Positions 43,836 through 56,016 of a stretch of DNA of 64,000 nucleotides are shown piece after piece. Positions within the stretch are counted from its first letter, which is position 1; each line of letters begins with the position of its first letter. The DNA comes from Anaerolineae bacterium (GTDB lineage: Bacteria > Chloroflexota > Anaerolineae > 4572-78 > J111). The stretch is taken from contig JAHDWA010000050.1 in the NCBI GenBank assembly GCA_023382535.1, forward strand, positions 1 to 64,000, read 5' to 3'. A model generated the notes under the pieces. That model was not told the origin of the DNA. It did no database searches and saw only the letters and a program-made list of their open reading frames with translations. The position numbers and the translations under genes are program-made.

Positions 43836-46373
43836 TCAACCATCATGGGGTTTTCGTTTTAAGCGCCCGCCAAAGATGACCGTGTCGGTCAAGCGGAATC
43901 TGGCCTGCGCTTGAATATCTTGCGCTGAGCTGCCAAGCAATACCTCAAACTCGCCCGCCTCCGCCACCCAGGCCTGCTGCGCATCATCCCAGTAGGCCAG
44001 GGCTTGCCGGTCGAGGGTCAACGTCACTGTCTTCGTCTCAGCGGGCGCTAAGGCAACCTTGGCAAAACTTTTTAGCTCTTTCGGAGGGCGGGTAAGGCGG
44101 GCCGTGACGTCATGCACGTACAGTTGGACAACCTCTTGCCCCGGCCTCTGGCCCGTGTTGGTCACATCCACGTTGACGGTCAATTGACCGTCTGGCGTGA
44201 TGGCCTCCGTGCTGAGGCGGAGGTTGGCGTAGGAAAAGCTGGTATAGGAGAGGCCAAAGCCAAAGGGGAACAGCGGTTCGACCCGCTTCTTCTCGTAATA
44301 ACGGTAGCCCACAAAGATACCCTCACCGTAACGCACCCGGTCATTCTCGCCGGGGTAGTTGATAAACGCCGGGTTATCTTCCAGTCGAACCGGGAACGTT
44401 TGCGGCAGTTTGCCGGAGGGATTGACTTCGCCAAACAGCACATCGGCAATGGCGTTGCCGCACTCCTGGCCGGGATACCAGGCTTGCATGACCCCGGCCA
44501 CCTGATTAAGCCAGGGCATGGTCACCGGCCCGCCCGTTTGCAGCACAACCACCGTGCGGGGATTGGCGGCGGCGACACGGGCAATCAGTTCATTCTGCCG
44601 ACCCACCAGGTCCATGTGGGGCCGGTCTTGCCCCTCGCTGTCCCACTCCCCGGTCAAACCGGCGCAGATGACGGCTACATCGGCCGCGGCGGCCAAAGCC
44701 ACCGCCCGTTCAATCGCTTCGTCGCCGAGGGGCTGGAACATGCCCACTCGTACCGCCGCCAGGGTGGGCGCATTTTGGCGGCTATATTCAATTGTCAGGT
44801 CATACGGCTGTCCGGCCTGAAGTTTCATTACGCCGATGGCTTCCTGGCTGCCAAAGGTAAAGTAACTATCTCCCGGCTGCCAGGCGTCCCAGTTGTCCAC
44901 CACCAAATGTCCGTTCACAAACATCCGGCTCAAACCGGCGCTGACCAGGCTAAAATGGTATTCGCCACTGGTCTCAGGGGTAAAGCGGGTGGTGAGACGG
45001 GCCGAAAAATTGGCCCGCTCTACGCCCGGCCCTACAGTATCTAACCACATTAACTCTGTTTCCAGGGTCTGTTTGCGGAACACCACCGGGCCAGACAGGT
45101 CGAGGTTGTTGAAGTATTCGACGCTGAGGCCGGGCTCTCCCTCCAGCGAGGCAAGCTGCCGGCCGGGGAGCAGCGGTAAATATTTGTAATTGGTGCAGCC
45201 AGGTTCATAGCCAATCTCGACGTTCCGCCCTACCTGCGCTGTGATCCCCTCCAGCGGGCTGATTCGATAATGGGCGTTTACCTGGGCGCTGCCGCCGCCC
45301 ATAATCTGGGCAGTTTTGGCATTGGGGCCGATGACGGCCAACGTGGTCAAGGCGTGTTTATCCAGCGGCAGGACGCCGTTGTTTTTCAACAAGACGATAC
45401 CTTCGGCTCCGGCGCGCCGGATGAGGGCACGGTGCTCCGGGCGATCGAGGGCCTGTTCGTCGGGAATGGTGGGATCGTCAAATGCGCCCACCCGGGCGAT
45501 GAGGCGCAGCACCCGCCGGGCACTTTCCTGCACCGCCTCCGGGCAAACCTGCCCGGACCGGACGGCCTGGACCAGTTTTGCTCCCCGTTCTCTGGCCGGG
45601 CCGGGCATCTCCAAATCAAGGCCCGCCTCAACCGAGGTCGGGCTGTGGTTGGCAAACCAGTCGGACATCACTACACCGTCGAAGCCCCACTCATCCTTGA
45701 GGATACCGCGCAACAATTGGGGGTGGTCTCCCGCGTACGTGCCGTTGACTTTGTTGTATCCGCTCATCACCGCCCAGACCCGCGCTTCTTTGACGGCCGC
45801 TTCAAAGGGTAATAAGTAGATTTCGTGCAGGGGGCGGTCGTCAATTTCGGAACTGATAGTCATGCGTTGGAATTCCGACTCGTTGCCAACATAGTGCTTG
45901 ACGGTGGCAGCTACGCCCCGGCTCTGTACACCTTTGATATAGGCTACGACTATTTGGGCCGACAGGCAGGGATCTTCGGAATAGCACTCAAAATTGCGCC
46001 CATTCAGAGTGGAGCGATGGATGTTGACTGTTGGCCCAAGCAGCACCCGCGCCCCTTTTGATTGAGCTTCCTCTCCCAGCGCCTGACCAATTTGCTCCAC
46101 CAGCCCCGTATTCCAGGTGGAGGCCAGGGAAATCCCGACCGGGAAGCAGGCCGCCGGCACGCCGCCGACGAGAGCGCCGCCGCCGCGCGCCCCGTTGGGG
46201 CCATCGCTCACTTTGATGGCCGGAATACCCAGCCGTTCGACCGGGACGGTCAACCAGAAGGATGCTCCGGCTAATAAGGAGACTTGTTCTTCGAGGGTCA
46301 TAGCTTGCAGCAATATCTCAAGACGGGTTTCTAAACCGGTGGTGGTAAAGGTGTTATCTGTTTGGGTGGCCAT
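43836..46373 (-). CDS. GH3 beta-glycosidase with inserted PA14 domain
   Basis: An enzyme of 845 residues from the ATG at 46373. The N-terminal barrel has IKVSDGPNGARGGG, NFECYSEDPCLSA and VKHYVGNESEFQRM, and the nucleophile Asp in GFDGVVMSDWFANHSP (about residue 238). The C-terminal GH3 domain (LLKNNGVLPLD, later AVICAGLTGEWDSEGQDR) is split by a PA14 domain (about residues 415-555, VEYFNNLDLSGPVVF and FVNGHLVVDNWDAW). A fibronectin-III-like domain ends the protein. No signal peptide is seen, so it works inside the cell on imported oligosaccharides. It is probably a beta-glucosidase or beta-xylosidase, and is the last gene of the Opp-type operon. Confidence 0.92.
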   Translation of the reverse strand: MATQTDNTFTTTGLETRLEILLQAMTLEEQVSLLAGASFWLTVPVERLGIPAIKVSDGPNGARGGGALVGGVPAACFPVGISLASTWNTGLVEQIGQALGEEAQSKGARVLLGPTVNIHRSTLNGRNFECYSEDPCLSAQIVVAYIKGVQSRGVAATVKHYVGNESEFQRMTISSEIDDRPLHEIYLLPFEAAVKEARVWAVMSGYNKVNGTYAGDHPQLLRGILKDEWGFDGVVMSDWFANHSPTSVEAGLDLEMPGPARERGAKLVQAVRSGQVCPEAVQESARRVLRLIARVGAFDDPTIPDEQALDRPEHRALIRRAGAEGIVLLKNNGVLPLDKHALTTLAVIGPNAKTAQIMGGGSAQVNAHYRISPLEGITAQVGRNVEIGYEPGCTNYKYLPLLPGRQLASLEGEPGLSVEYFNNLDLSGPVVFRKQTLETELMWLDTVGPGVERANFSARLTTRFTPETSGEYHFSLVSAGLSRMFVNGHLVVDNWDAWQPGDSYFTFGSQEAIGVMKLQAGQPYDLTIEYSRQNAPTLAAVRVGMFQPLGDEAIERAVALAAAADVAVICAGLTGEWDSEGQDRPHMDLVGRQNELIARVAAANPRTVVVLQTGGPVTMPWLNQVAGVMQAWYPGQECGNAIADVLFGEVNPSGKLPQTFPVRLEDNPAFINYPGENDRVRYGEGIFVGYRYYEKKRVEPLFPFGFGLSYTSFSYANLRLSTEAITPDGQLTVNVDVTNTGQRPGQEVVQLYVHDVTARLTRPPKELKSFAKVALAPAETKTVTLTLDRQALAYWDDAQQAWVAEAGEFEVLLGSSAQDIQAQARFRLTDTVIFGGRLKRKPHDG

Positions 46374-46404
46374 ACTTCCTCTATTCAGTCGTTCTCCAAA
46401 AGTT

Positions 46405-46479
46405 CTATTTGGCCTCAATATCTTTCACAATAATCGCCACCTGGGTGATTGTGGTGGACCCCAAGGTTTGTTCGCTCAT
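46405..46479 (-). pseudogene. 24-codon stub of a VOC/glyoxalase-family gene
   Basis: Between the Gfo/Idh stop and the GH3 gene, an ATG at 46479 with GGAG upstream begins MSEQTLGSTTITQVAIIVKD followed by IEAK, and then stops. The pattern TxITQxAIIVxDIE is the start of VOC (vicinal oxygen chelate) proteins. Everything after the first strand is gone. A full VOC gene probably once stood between these two operon members and was lost by deletion. Confidence 0.6.
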
Positions 46480-46481
46480 GA

Positions 46482-47621
46482 TTATTTCTCCAGTTGGTAC
46501 TCAGGCCAACCGGCCGGCAGGGGAGCCGGACGCTCAAAGGTGCTGGTCAGCTCGATGTGCTGCCCGGCGCTGGAGGCTTCGAGCACGGCGTGCATCGTAT
46601 CAAGGATGTGATACCCCAGCTCGCCACTGGCGCGGTGTGGACGACCGGTGCGCAGGGCATAGGCCAGGTCGGCCACGCCCAGGCAGCGGCTGTTGGCGGT
46701 ATGCGCGTGGGTGAGTGGTATCTCACGCCAGCCGGCCTCACCCAAACAGCGCACCTGCACCGGCCCGCCGAACATGTTGGGGTCGGGCATGCTCAGCGTG
46801 CCGGCCGTCCCCTGAATTTCAAGCAGCCCGCCGCCGACATCATATAGGTTCAGCGCCGCGCCCGCCGATACGGCCACGTCAAAGCTGGTGACAAGCGTAG
46901 CCACCGGGCCGCTGGCAAAATCGAGAACGCTGGCGATATGCGTAGGAGTTTCAACCGGGATTTTCTGCCCCTGTTTTGGCCCGCTGCCAATAGTGCGCTC
47001 CGGGTAGGTGATGCGGGCCGAACCGGTGACACGGCGAATTGGCCCCAACATTGAAACCAGAGCTGTCAGGTAGTATGGCCCGATATCAAACAGCGGCCCC
47101 GCGCCAATCTGGTACAAAAAGCCAGGATCCGGGTGCCAGGCTTCCGGGCCGCGAATGAACATAAAGGCATTAGCGGCTACCGGTGTGCCAATTTCGCCGG
47201 CGTCAATCAGTTGGCGGCAGGTTTGCAACCCACCACCCAGAAACGTATCGGGCGCGTTACCCACCCGCAGGCCGCGCGCCTGCGCTTCCCGGAGCATCAG
47301 TTGGCCCTCAGTGCGGCTCATCGCCAACGGCTTTTCATTGTACACGGATTTGCCGGCACACAGGGCGGCCAGCCCTACTTCGGCGTGGGCGGCGGGGATG
47401 GTCAGGTTGATGATTAGCTCGATGTCCGGATCGGCCAGCACCTCGGCTACCGGCAGCGCCCGGGGCACGTTGAATTTGGCGGCCTGGCTCTCGGCGCGAG
47501 CCAGATCGAGGTCGGCACAGGCAACCAGGTCCAGAATGTCCCACTTGGCCGCGTTTTCAAGATAAATGCTGCTGATGTTGCCGCAGCCGATGACGGCGGT
47601 TTTAACCGGGGTGAGGGTCAT
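46482..47621 (-). CDS. Gfo/Idh/MocA-family oxidoreductase (fourth)
   Basis: A 379-residue dehydrogenase. It has [21 protein letters not shown] (cofactor loop), [30 protein letters not shown] with the EKP motif, and [23 protein letters not shown] as the substrate helix. In this subgroup the second-domain motif has Asp and Tyr where others have His. It starts two bases after the isomerase stop and so is tightly coupled to it. Pairing of a Gfo/Idh protein with an isomerase/epimerase is common where keto-sugars are processed, so the two probably act in sequence. Confidence 0.92.
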   Translation of the reverse strand: MTLTPVKTAVIGCGNISSIYLENAAKWDILDLVACADLDLARAESQAAKFNVPRALPVAEVLADPDIELIINLTIPAAHAEVGLAALCAGKSVYNEKPLAMSRTEGQLMLREAQARGLRVGNAPDTFLGGGLQTCRQLIDAGEIGTPVAANAFMFIRGPEAWHPDPGFLYQIGAGPLFDIGPYYLTALVSMLGPIRRVTGSARITYPERTIGSGPKQGQKIPVETPTHIASVLDFASGPVATLVTSFDVAVSAGAALNLYDVGGGLLEIQGTAGTLSMPDPNMFGGPVQVRCLGEAGWREIPLTHAHTANSRCLGVADLAYALRTGRPHRASGELGYHILDTMHAVLEASSAGQHIELTSTFERPAPLPAGWPEYQLEK

Positions 47622-47623
47622 TG

Positions 47624-48418
47624 TTAGCTCCTCGGCAATTGCTGCCGCAAATAGGCCAGGCTGTTCGAGATGCTAGCCACGGGGTCGCGTGGATTATCGT
47701 GCTCGACGATGAACCAGGACGCGCCGGCGTCGCGGGCCGCGGGGAGCAGGATCGGCCAGTCCAGGCTGCCCGCGCCGACATCAGTCATCACCGCGCCATC
47801 CATGAGCGGCTCTGAAGAATCCGGGCCGGCGGTTCCCAGGTCCTTCACGTGTACCCGCAAGCAGCGGCCCGCGTAACGCTGCAACAACGCCACCGGGTCA
47901 ACGCCGCCGAAGGTTATCCAGGCCAGGTCCGGCTCAAAACCGAGGCTATCGCCGGCGCTGTCAAACAGCCAATCCAGGGCGAGTTTGCCGTCAAGCTCAA
48001 CCATCTCCCAGTGGTGGTTGTGGTACAACAAGCGCATGCCTGCGGTCTGGCAGCGTTGGGCCAGTTCGCCCAGCAGTCGGCCGGTTTCCTGAAAGACGCC
48101 GGCGCGCTTTTCGCCCACCAGGTAGGGAATGTACGGCGCGACGAGGGTGTCGTTGCCGATGGCCTGATTAAAGGCAATAATTTGGGGCAGATTGTTCTGC
48201 AAGCTGTCGAGTGGCAGGTGAGCGGCGATGACTTGCAGGCCGTGTTTGTCTAACAGCGTGCGCATTTCGGCGGCGGTGCAGCCATGGTCGCCCACGGTTT
48301 CCACGGCGGTGTAGCCAACTCCGGCTACCTGGGCCAGAGTTTCATCAAACGTGCCGGGTAACGTCCGCAGACTGTACAACTGGACGGCGATGGGTAAAGC
48401 TGTTTCTTGAGCGGTCAT
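47624..48418 (-). CDS. Sugar phosphate isomerase/epimerase (xylose-isomerase-like TIM barrel)
   Basis: A protein of 264 residues from the ATG at 48418 ([18 protein letters not shown]), with AAGGAGC upstream. It is an AP-endonuclease-2 superfamily barrel: [24 protein letters not shown] (metal-binding His and Glu), [15 protein letters not shown] (Asp, usually followed by His), LRVHVKDLG and [10 protein letters not shown]. The metal ligands expected for the family are largely present. It likely interconverts keto-sugars for the adjacent oxidoreductase. The first 23 codons of the longer frame overlap the ATPase gene and are unlikely to be used. Confidence 0.9.
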   Translation of the reverse strand: MTAQETALPIAVQLYSLRTLPGTFDETLAQVAGVGYTAVETVGDHGCTAAEMRTLLDKHGLQVIAAHLPLDSLQNNLPQIIAFNQAIGNDTLVAPYIPYLVGEKRAGVFQETGRLLGELAQRCQTAGMRLLYHNHHWEMVELDGKLALDWLFDSAGDSLGFEPDLAWITFGGVDPVALLQRYAGRCLRVHVKDLGTAGPDSSEPLMDGAVMTDVGAGSLDWPILLPAARDAGASWFIVEHDNPRDPVASISNSLAYLRQQLPRS

Positions 48419-48465
48419 GAGTTTATGCTCCTTGGTTGGGTTGAATAGAAGATAGCAGCAATCGG

Positions 48466-49278
48466 TTAGACAGTGGAGAGGTCCCATTCCTCATAAATTT
48501 TAGGTACATCATTGATCAGACGCCGGGTATAAGGCTCTTTGGGATGCAGAATCACCGCGTCAGGCGTGCCGCTTTCAACAAATCTGCCGTGCTCCATAAT
48601 ATAGACCTTGTCAGAAACGTAATAGGCCAGGCCAATATCGTGGGTGATAAAAATAACCGTCATCCCAATGTCGTCGCGCAGTTTCATCAGTTGATCCAGA
48701 ATCGTAGCCCGCGAACAGGCGTCAATCATGGAGGTGGGTTCATCGGCCAGCAGAATTTTGGGCTTCAGCAGAAAGATGCGTGCAATCATGAGGCGCTGCT
48801 GCTGCCCGCCGGACAGTTCAAACGGGTATTTGTTGGTCAATTCCTCGAACTTGAGGTTAACGAAGCTGCAAGCCTCGGCCATCAGCTCTACTTTTTTGGC
48901 CTTCGGCAGGTTGCCGCCGCCGCGCATATTAATGCAATCTAACAGGACGGAGTCGATTTTGTTAAAGATGTTGTATGATGAGAACGGGTCCTGAAAGATG
49001 GCCTGGATATTTTTCCAGTATTCTTTCCTTTTTTTGTGCGAACTGATGTCGCGTTTTTTCCCCTCGAAGTAAATCTCACCCTCAGTCGGGTTGATTAACC
49101 CCAGAAGAAGTTTAGACAAGGTGGTCTTGCCGCTGCCCGATTCCCCTACAATCGAGACAACTTCGCCCTTGTAGAGATCAAGGTCCACATGGTCAACCGC
49201 GACGGTTTTGTTATTGCCAAAGCCAAACACTTTGGTCAGCCCTGAGGCCCTCAAGTACAATGTTTTTTCATCGGCCAT
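48466..49278 (-). CDS. ABC transporter ATPase, OppF/DppF type
   Basis: A 270-residue ATPase. Walker A is [16 protein letters not shown], the Q loop [12 protein letters not shown], the signature [17 protein letters not shown], Walker [13 protein letters not shown], and the switch His is in FITHDIGL. It pairs with the OppD-type ATPase gene, whose end it overlaps by 11 bases. The C-terminal cysteine-containing extension of many OppF proteins is missing. Together with the two permeases and the SBP it forms a complete importer. Confidence 0.94.
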   Translation of the reverse strand: MADEKTLYLRASGLTKVFGFGNNKTVAVDHVDLDLYKGEVVSIVGESGSGKTTLSKLLLGLINPTEGEIYFEGKKRDISSHKKRKEYWKNIQAIFQDPFSSYNIFNKIDSVLLDCINMRGGGNLPKAKKVELMAEACSFVNLKFEELTNKYPFELSGGQQQRLMIARIFLLKPKILLADEPTSMIDACSRATILDQLMKLRDDIGMTVIFITHDIGLAYYVSDKVYIMEHGRFVESGTPDAVILHPKEPYTRRLINDVPKIYEEWDLSTV

Positions 49279-50278
49279 TTTTGTAAGCCTCTCTTAGTTC
49301 GTCTTCCGAAAAGATGCAGCGGTAAGTCCGCCCCTGACCCACAGGGCGAAGGTCAATAGACCTGACCGTACACTCCGGCTGAGTGTATTTACAGCGTTCG
49401 GCAAAGCGGCAGCCGGACGGCGGTTTTTTAAGATTAGGCGGCACCCCGGGAATAGCCGTCAGTTTGGCCTCGCGCAGTCCCTCTTCCGGCACAATAATGG
49501 ATCCCATCAGCCCTTTGGCGTAAGGATGAAGCGGATCAAATACGGTTTGTTTGGCGGTTCCTTGCTCCACAATCTGCCCCGCGTACATGACCATAATGTC
49601 ATCGGTGACATTGTAAAGCAGCGGAAGCTCATGGGTGATGAAGATCATGGATTTGATGAATCGCTTTTCCATCAAGTTCCGCAGCATCTTGATGACCATC
49701 TTCTGTGAAGTGACATCAAGGGCAGAGGAAGGCTCATCGGCAATTAATACGGTTGGGTGAAGCAGCACTGAAATGGCGATGACGGTGCGCTGTTTCATCC
49801 CCCCCGAAAGTTCAACCGGATATTTTTGCAGAACCTGGGCCGGAAGCCCCAAAACTTCAAAGCTCTGCCTGGCAAGGTCAAAAATATCTTTCTTGGTTTT
49901 ACTGCGATCGTGGGCTTGAACCACATCTTCAATAAAACTGATAATTTTTTGGGTGGGGTTAAGCGCGTTCATGGCGGCCTGGGGAATATAGGCAATCTCT
50001 CTACCCAGGATTGATTTGCGAACGTTATCCGGGGTCATCTTAGAAATATTGGTCCCATTGATGATAATATCGCCGCTGGTATAGTACAGCGGCGGAAAAT
50101 AATAGCCCATCAGGCTCAACGCCAGCGTTGATTTTCCACAGCCGGACTCGCCCGCAATTCCGAGTGATTTCCCTTCTTCGAGTTTTAGCGATACATGGTC
50201 AACCGCGTAAACATCTTCGCCAAACCGGGTAATATATTTTGTGGTTAATTCATTAACTTCTAAGACCACGTTTGACAT
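49268..50278 (-). CDS. ABC transporter ATPase, OppD/DppD type
   Basis: A 336-residue ATPase from the ATG at 50278; a GTG at 50287 is an alternative. Walker A is [16 protein letters not shown], the Q loop [12 protein letters not shown], the signature [17 protein letters not shown], and Walker [13 protein letters not shown]. The C-terminal oligopeptide-transporter extension has [19 protein letters not shown] and a further Cys in YTQPEC. The gene overlaps the next ATPase by 11 bases. In Chloroflexota and Thermotogae, Opp-type transporters often carry oligosaccharides, which suits the glycosidases here. Confidence 0.93.
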   Translation of the reverse strand: MSNVVLEVNELTTKYITRFGEDVYAVDHVSLKLEEGKSLGIAGESGCGKSTLALSLMGYYFPPLYYTSGDIIINGTNISKMTPDNVRKSILGREIAYIPQAAMNALNPTQKIISFIEDVVQAHDRSKTKKDIFDLARQSFEVLGLPAQVLQKYPVELSGGMKQRTVIAISVLLHPTVLIADEPSSALDVTSQKMVIKMLRNLMEKRFIKSMIFITHELPLLYNVTDDIMVMYAGQIVEQGTAKQTVFDPLHPYAKGLMGSIIVPEEGLREAKLTAIPGVPPNLKKPPSGCRFAERCKYTQPECTVRSIDLRPVGQGRTYRCIFSEDELREAYKNGR

Positions 50279-50287
50279 ATCAATCAC

Positions 50288-51535
50288 CTAATCCCGCAAG
50301 GCCGGATTGAATACATGGTCAAGACCGGTATTCATCAAGTTCAACGAGAAAGAAATCAAGGCGATGGTTAGAATTACCGGGACGTACGCCCACCACTTGC
50401 CCAGGATATGCGCCTGGTAAATCATCGCCCAGTTCATCATTAACCCCAACGTGGGCACTTCAGTGGTTCTGGGGCCTAAACCAATAATGGATAGCGCCGC
50501 TTCCAACAGGATAGCCGAGGAAATCTGTAAAATGAGGGCCATGATTACGTAAGAAGCAATGTAAGGTAGAATATCCCGGACGATGATATGAGCAACCGAG
50601 TGACCGGATAGTTTAGACAAGTTGACATGGTCACGATTCCGCAGCGAAAATACTTGCGCCCGCACGGCCCTGGCGGTCCAGACCCAGGAGGTAAACCCGA
50701 TGACCACGGCAATGGTAAACGCGCCGCGTTGGTCCTGCCCGATACTGAATGAGATGAGGATTAACAAGACAAAGCTGGGAATAACCGTGAATAGATTGGT
50801 GATAAACGTAATCACGTCATCGGTAAAGCCACCCACATACCCCGAGAGTAATCCTAAAACCAACCCGATAAAGGTTGCGACCAGACCGGCCACAAAACCG
50901 ATGAGCAGAGATACCCGGGTGGCCGCTACCAATTCTGTCAGGACATCCCGGCCAAAGTTGTCGGTTCCCAGGGGTAACAGGCGGACATTGGCCACCTCTT
51001 TGATATTTACGTAATCGGTTTGAGCGATAGCCCCCATCTCTCCAGGTTGACCCGATTCCTTGTTGAGTATGGTCTTTGCCCCTTCAGTTGACAGAAGCCC
51101 CTTGAGCGAGTTATTGAGCCGAATAAAATAATTCCGCCGGGCATTGGTCATCCCGGATATTTTCTTCGCCGGGTCGAAATTGTTCACCCACTGCTCCAGA
51201 AGTTTGGCGGTGTTCTCAATATCTATCTCAGAAGCAGGAATCTCAGCCGCCACGAGCCATTCCTTAATGGCCAGGCGATCTTTGTCGGCTAACTTGCTGG
51301 CAATTCGGTTGGCAGCGGCATCATCCAGGTCTAAGGTGTAATGCGGAGAAAAAAGGCTGTCGTAGACATTGGCGTAGATGCCGGGCGGAAAGAAAGTTCC
51401 CTGACCAATGATGGCTAAGGGGGGATCTGGGACGATCCGTGGATAAATAATCACGATCAGCAAAATTGAGGCAAAGATGGAAAAACCAGCTACAAATTTC
51501 CCCGAGTGAAAAACCTGTCGAATGGTACGTTTCAT
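50288..51535 (-). CDS. Opp/Dpp-type permease (DppC) with enlarged first extracytoplasmic loop
   Basis: A 415-residue permease, over 100 residues longer than standard DppC. After the first membrane helix ([20 protein letters not shown]) lies an insert of about 160 residues ([20 protein letters not shown] and onward) before the core with [20 protein letters not shown]. Residues [19 protein letters not shown] and [19 protein letters not shown] mark the core permease and EAA region. The insert, predicted to be outside the membrane, may help dock the binding protein or its sugar. Similar enlarged permeases occur with oligosaccharide transporters. Confidence 0.88.
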   Translation of the reverse strand: MKRTIRQVFHSGKFVAGFSIFASILLIVIIYPRIVPDPPLAIIGQGTFFPPGIYANVYDSLFSPHYTLDLDDAAANRIASKLADKDRLAIKEWLVAAEIPASEIDIENTAKLLEQWVNNFDPAKKISGMTNARRNYFIRLNNSLKGLLSTEGAKTILNKESGQPGEMGAIAQTDYVNIKEVANVRLLPLGTDNFGRDVLTELVAATRVSLLIGFVAGLVATFIGLVLGLLSGYVGGFTDDVITFITNLFTVIPSFVLLILISFSIGQDQRGAFTIAVVIGFTSWVWTARAVRAQVFSLRNRDHVNLSKLSGHSVAHIIVRDILPYIASYVIMALILQISSAILLEAALSIIGLGPRTTEVPTLGLMMNWAMIYQAHILGKWWAYVPVILTIALISFSLNLMNTGLDHVFNPALRD

Positions 51536-51549
51536 AACGGCATGCCTCC

Positions 51550-52554
51550 CTAATCAGCCTGCGCTGCCTTAATACGTGGATCAAGGATGCCGTAGAGAAT
51601 TTCAATAAGAAAGTTTGCAATCAGCACCATGAGGGTGATAATCAAGGTGGTTGCTGAAATGAGCGGGTAATCCTGGCCTAACACGGCTGACAGAACAGTC
51701 GTACCAAGCCCCGGATAGCTAAAAATAATCTCCGCCACCAACGCCCCAAACACCATGGTGCCAATAGCCAGCGCCAAACCGGTTATTTGCGGTAACATGG
51801 CATTCCTGAACACATAACCCACAATCTTGCGGTCTTTGATGCCCATAAAACGGCTGAACTTTACATAGTCCGCATTCAATTCATAGATAGCCATAGAACG
51901 CATCCCAATCGCCTGGCCGCCGATGGTGACCAATACGATAGACCAGAATGGGAGTTGGTAATGGACGATCACCGACCAGATAAAACGCCAGCTCAAATTG
52001 GGAATCAGGTCAAAGCCGTACCCGCCCGAGGTGGGGAACCACTCTAATATGACCGCAAAAATAACCAGCAAAAAAATCGCCATACCAAATGGCGGCAAAC
52101 TGCTGGCAAAAATGCTGATTGGCAGAAGGATTTTATCAAAGCCCCCTCTCAGATAGGCCGCCAACGCGCCTAGGGCGTTGCCGATGATCCAGCCAACGAG
52201 AATGGCCGGGAACTGTAAAGCCACCGTCCAGATCAGGGAAGCTTTGAGAACGTCGGCCACCGTTCTGGGATATTGGCTGAACGAGAAACCAAAATCACCT
52301 TGCAGTACATTTTTGACGTAGATGAAGAATTGTTCAACGATGGGTTTGTCAGTGCCAAATAACTTCGTGTACTGCTCATAAATCGCCTGGACCCCGGTCG
52401 CATTGCTCATACCCTGGGCAAATCTGGCGACAATGGCGGCCACAGGATCGCCCGGCATTAAGCGGGGCAGGGTGAAATTCAATACAAAAGCCGCAACGAG
52501 GGTAATGCAAAACCACATGAGTTTATTGAGGAAATATTTTCGGTACCCTTTCAA
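51550..52554 (-). CDS. Opp/Dpp-type permease (DppB) with a TTG start
   Basis: A permease of 334 residues started at the TTG at 52554 ([20 protein letters not shown]), because AAGGAGGTG lies six bases upstream. A frame extending to 52614 has no such site. It has the family marks [38 protein letters not shown], and the C-terminal [25 protein letters not shown]. It is followed by DppC 14 bases later, in the order SBP, B, C, D, F usual for these operons. Confidence 0.9.
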   Translation of the reverse strand: MKGYRKYFLNKLMWFCITLVAAFVLNFTLPRLMPGDPVAAIVARFAQGMSNATGVQAIYEQYTKLFGTDKPIVEQFFIYVKNVLQGDFGFSFSQYPRTVADVLKASLIWTVALQFPAILVGWIIGNALGALAAYLRGGFDKILLPISIFASSLPPFGMAIFLLVIFAVILEWFPTSGGYGFDLIPNLSWRFIWSVIVHYQLPFWSIVLVTIGGQAIGMRSMAIYELNADYVKFSRFMGIKDRKIVGYVFRNAMLPQITGLALAIGTMVFGALVAEIIFSYPGLGTTVLSAVLGQDYPLISATTLIITLMVLIANFLIEILYGILDPRIKAAQAD

Positions 52555-52642
52555 AATACACCTCCTTGTGAGTGCAGCTAAGAGGGCGACATTTAGAAGG
52601 CAGAAAGAAAACACTATTTGTAATTATGAGCTTTAGCAGGTG

Positions 52643-52673
52643 ACAGTCATGCCCCAAACCGGGGCATGACTGT
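52643..52673 (-). other. Strong stem-loop between SBP and DppB genes
   Basis: ACAGTCATGCCCC (52643-52655) and GGGGCATGACTGT (52661-52673) are perfect complements with a five-base loop. There is no T run. It has the same position, just after the binding-protein gene, as the hairpin in the first ABC operon, and may likewise raise SBP over permease expression. Confidence 0.65.
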
Positions 52674-52696
52674 TGTCGCTAACTTACAGGGTACCG

Positions 52697-54538
<1,842 letters not shown>

Positions 54539-54655
54539 TTTTTTCTCCTCGACAGAATTAAATATTTTTAGCGATTAAACAAACGTCACCAGGGTTTTGG
54601 TTAGTTATGGGGATGCAGCACCTCCTTTCATTACAATAAATTTTAACCTCTCCAT

Positions 54656-55675
54656 TCATGCGGAACATCCGCAAGAACGCCGGATGACAATTTCAGTGGA
54701 TAGCAGGGTTACCAGATCTACCTCCTGATTTGCCAGCAATTTAAACAAGTATCGCGCCGCAGTTTTGCCCACACATTCTGTCGGCGCATTGATCGTCGTC
54801 AGGGGCGGGGTCAAGAAAGCCGATAATTCCAGATTATCAAAACCAACTACACTGATGTCATCAGGAATGCGTAATCCTTTTTCATAAAGCGCATTCATAA
54901 CCCCAATAGCAGAGTCATCGTTGCCGGTAAATACGGCATCAAAATCAGGGTGTTCATTTTTAAGGAATTTAGTCATTGCTTGATAAGCATCGTTTCGATT
55001 ATATTCCCCGGAGATAATCAAATTTGGGTTGTAGGCAATATCATGGGCTTCTAGCGACTCTTGGTAGCCCATCTCGCGCCGCTGTGAGTCTTCATTGTCG
55101 GCGGGACCGCGTACAAAAACAATTCTGCGGCGGTGATGAACTTCGATGAGGTGGTCAATCAGTTCTCTGGTTGCTCGCTTATTCCAAACCGCCACGCTGG
55201 GAATGTGTGAGCCTTCAGGGGCTGTTCGATAGATTAACACCAATGGAAAATCGGCCTGGTATAGTTTGAGAATCTCGCTGTCATTAAGGCTGCCAGGAAA
55301 AACAATCATGCCATCTGAATTATGAGGGCCTATGGGAGTTTGCGCGTCAACCTCATTCCCCGCACAGCGTGAGGCTACCAATAAATTGTATCCCTCTTGT
55401 TGCACGATTGACTCAATGCCGCTAATTAAGGGCGGAAAAAACGCACTGTCTATATCTGTTAGCAGCACCCCAATGGCACGGGCTTTTTGTGTGGCAAGCT
55501 GCCGGGCTGCGGCATGAGGAACATATTTCAGATTACTCATGACCTTCTGAATTCGCTGAGCGACTTCTGCAGAAACTGGCGCACTATTATTAAGGTAACG
55601 GCTAACTGTTGCGGGTGAGACACCCGCTTTTTGGGCCACATCACGAATTGTCAGAGAGGATGATTTTCGGCTCAT
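54656..55675 (-). CDS. LacI-family transcriptional regulator
   Basis: A 339-residue regulator. The helix-turn-helix and hinge are SLTIRDVAQKAGVSPATVSR, followed by NLKYVPHAAARQLATQKARA. The periplasmic-binding-like core has GVLLTDIDSAFF, SDGMIVFPGSLN and DAVFTGNDDSAIGVMNALYEKG, then VVGFDNLELSAFLTPPLTTI. It lies upstream of the Opp-type operon on the same strand and is divergent from the GH2 mannosidase, whose promoter has two GAAA-CGGTTTC palindromes. Those sites are the likely targets; the inducer is probably a mannose- or glucose-containing oligosaccharide. Confidence 0.93.
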   Translation of the reverse strand: MSRKSSSLTIRDVAQKAGVSPATVSRYLNNSAPVSAEVAQRIQKVMSNLKYVPHAAARQLATQKARAIGVLLTDIDSAFFPPLISGIESIVQQEGYNLLVASRCAGNEVDAQTPIGPHNSDGMIVFPGSLNDSEILKLYQADFPLVLIYRTAPEGSHIPSVAVWNKRATRELIDHLIEVHHRRRIVFVRGPADNEDSQRREMGYQESLEAHDIAYNPNLIISGEYNRNDAYQAMTKFLKNEHPDFDAVFTGNDDSAIGVMNALYEKGLRIPDDISVVGFDNLELSAFLTPPLTTINAPTECVGKTAARYLFKLLANQEVDLVTLLSTEIVIRRSCGCSA

Positions 55676-55733
55676 AGTTTGTCAGCAAGAGATGTAGTGC
55701 CAGCCGCGCCACAATTACCGGGGGACAAACAAA

Positions 55734-55786
55734 AAAATACAACCGCGACCGGCGAGCGAAACCTCGCCGGTTACTGGTTGTATTTT
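55734..55786 (-). terminator. Strong intrinsic terminator-like hairpin in the lacI leader
   Basis: Outer arms 55734-55744 and 55776-55786 (AAAATACAACC with GGTTGTATTTT) and inner arms 55748-55756 and 55763-55771 (ACCGGCGAG with CTCGCCGGT) form a 20-bp two-part stem. On the minus strand the stem runs into TATTTTTTTG. It lies about 60 bases before the lacI ATG. It either isolates lacI from leftward transcription or attenuates it. Confidence 0.65.
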
Positions 55787-55985
55787 GATACACTTCCAAG
55801 GTTTTGAGTTACTATCCCGCCATTGGGAAACTAAACACATTTTTAGCTGTGAGGGCCTCTTTGTCCCTTGAATAAGAATTACGAAACGTTAGTTTTGATC
55901 GGTGAAGCGATGATCAAATAAATATCCTCTCCTGGCTGGTGAAGGAACTACTTTTGTCTGCTCTTAATTTTGGAGGCAACTCTTG

Positions 55986-56001
55986 ATGAAATCGGTTTCA
56001 T
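55986..56001. promoter_or_regulatory. LacI-type operator O2
   Basis: ATGAAATCGGTTTCAT is a 16-base near-perfect palindrome, with one mismatch at the centre, of the GAAA-CG-TTTC kind bound by LacI-family repressors. Its centre is 58 bases from that of O1, so the two could be bound together. Confidence 0.65.
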
Positions 56002-56016
56002 AGTAACATGGATTTT

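Noticed and set aside
44112..45044. A 310-codon plus-strand frame opposite the GH3 gene
   Set aside because: Antisense shadow of the GH3 and PA14 coding sequence; no motifs.
54600..54655. AAAGGAGGTG on the minus strand between lacI and the SBP gene as the site of a leader peptide
   Set aside because: No start codon with a sensible spacing and frame follows it; the only short reading is six codons from an overlapping GTG.
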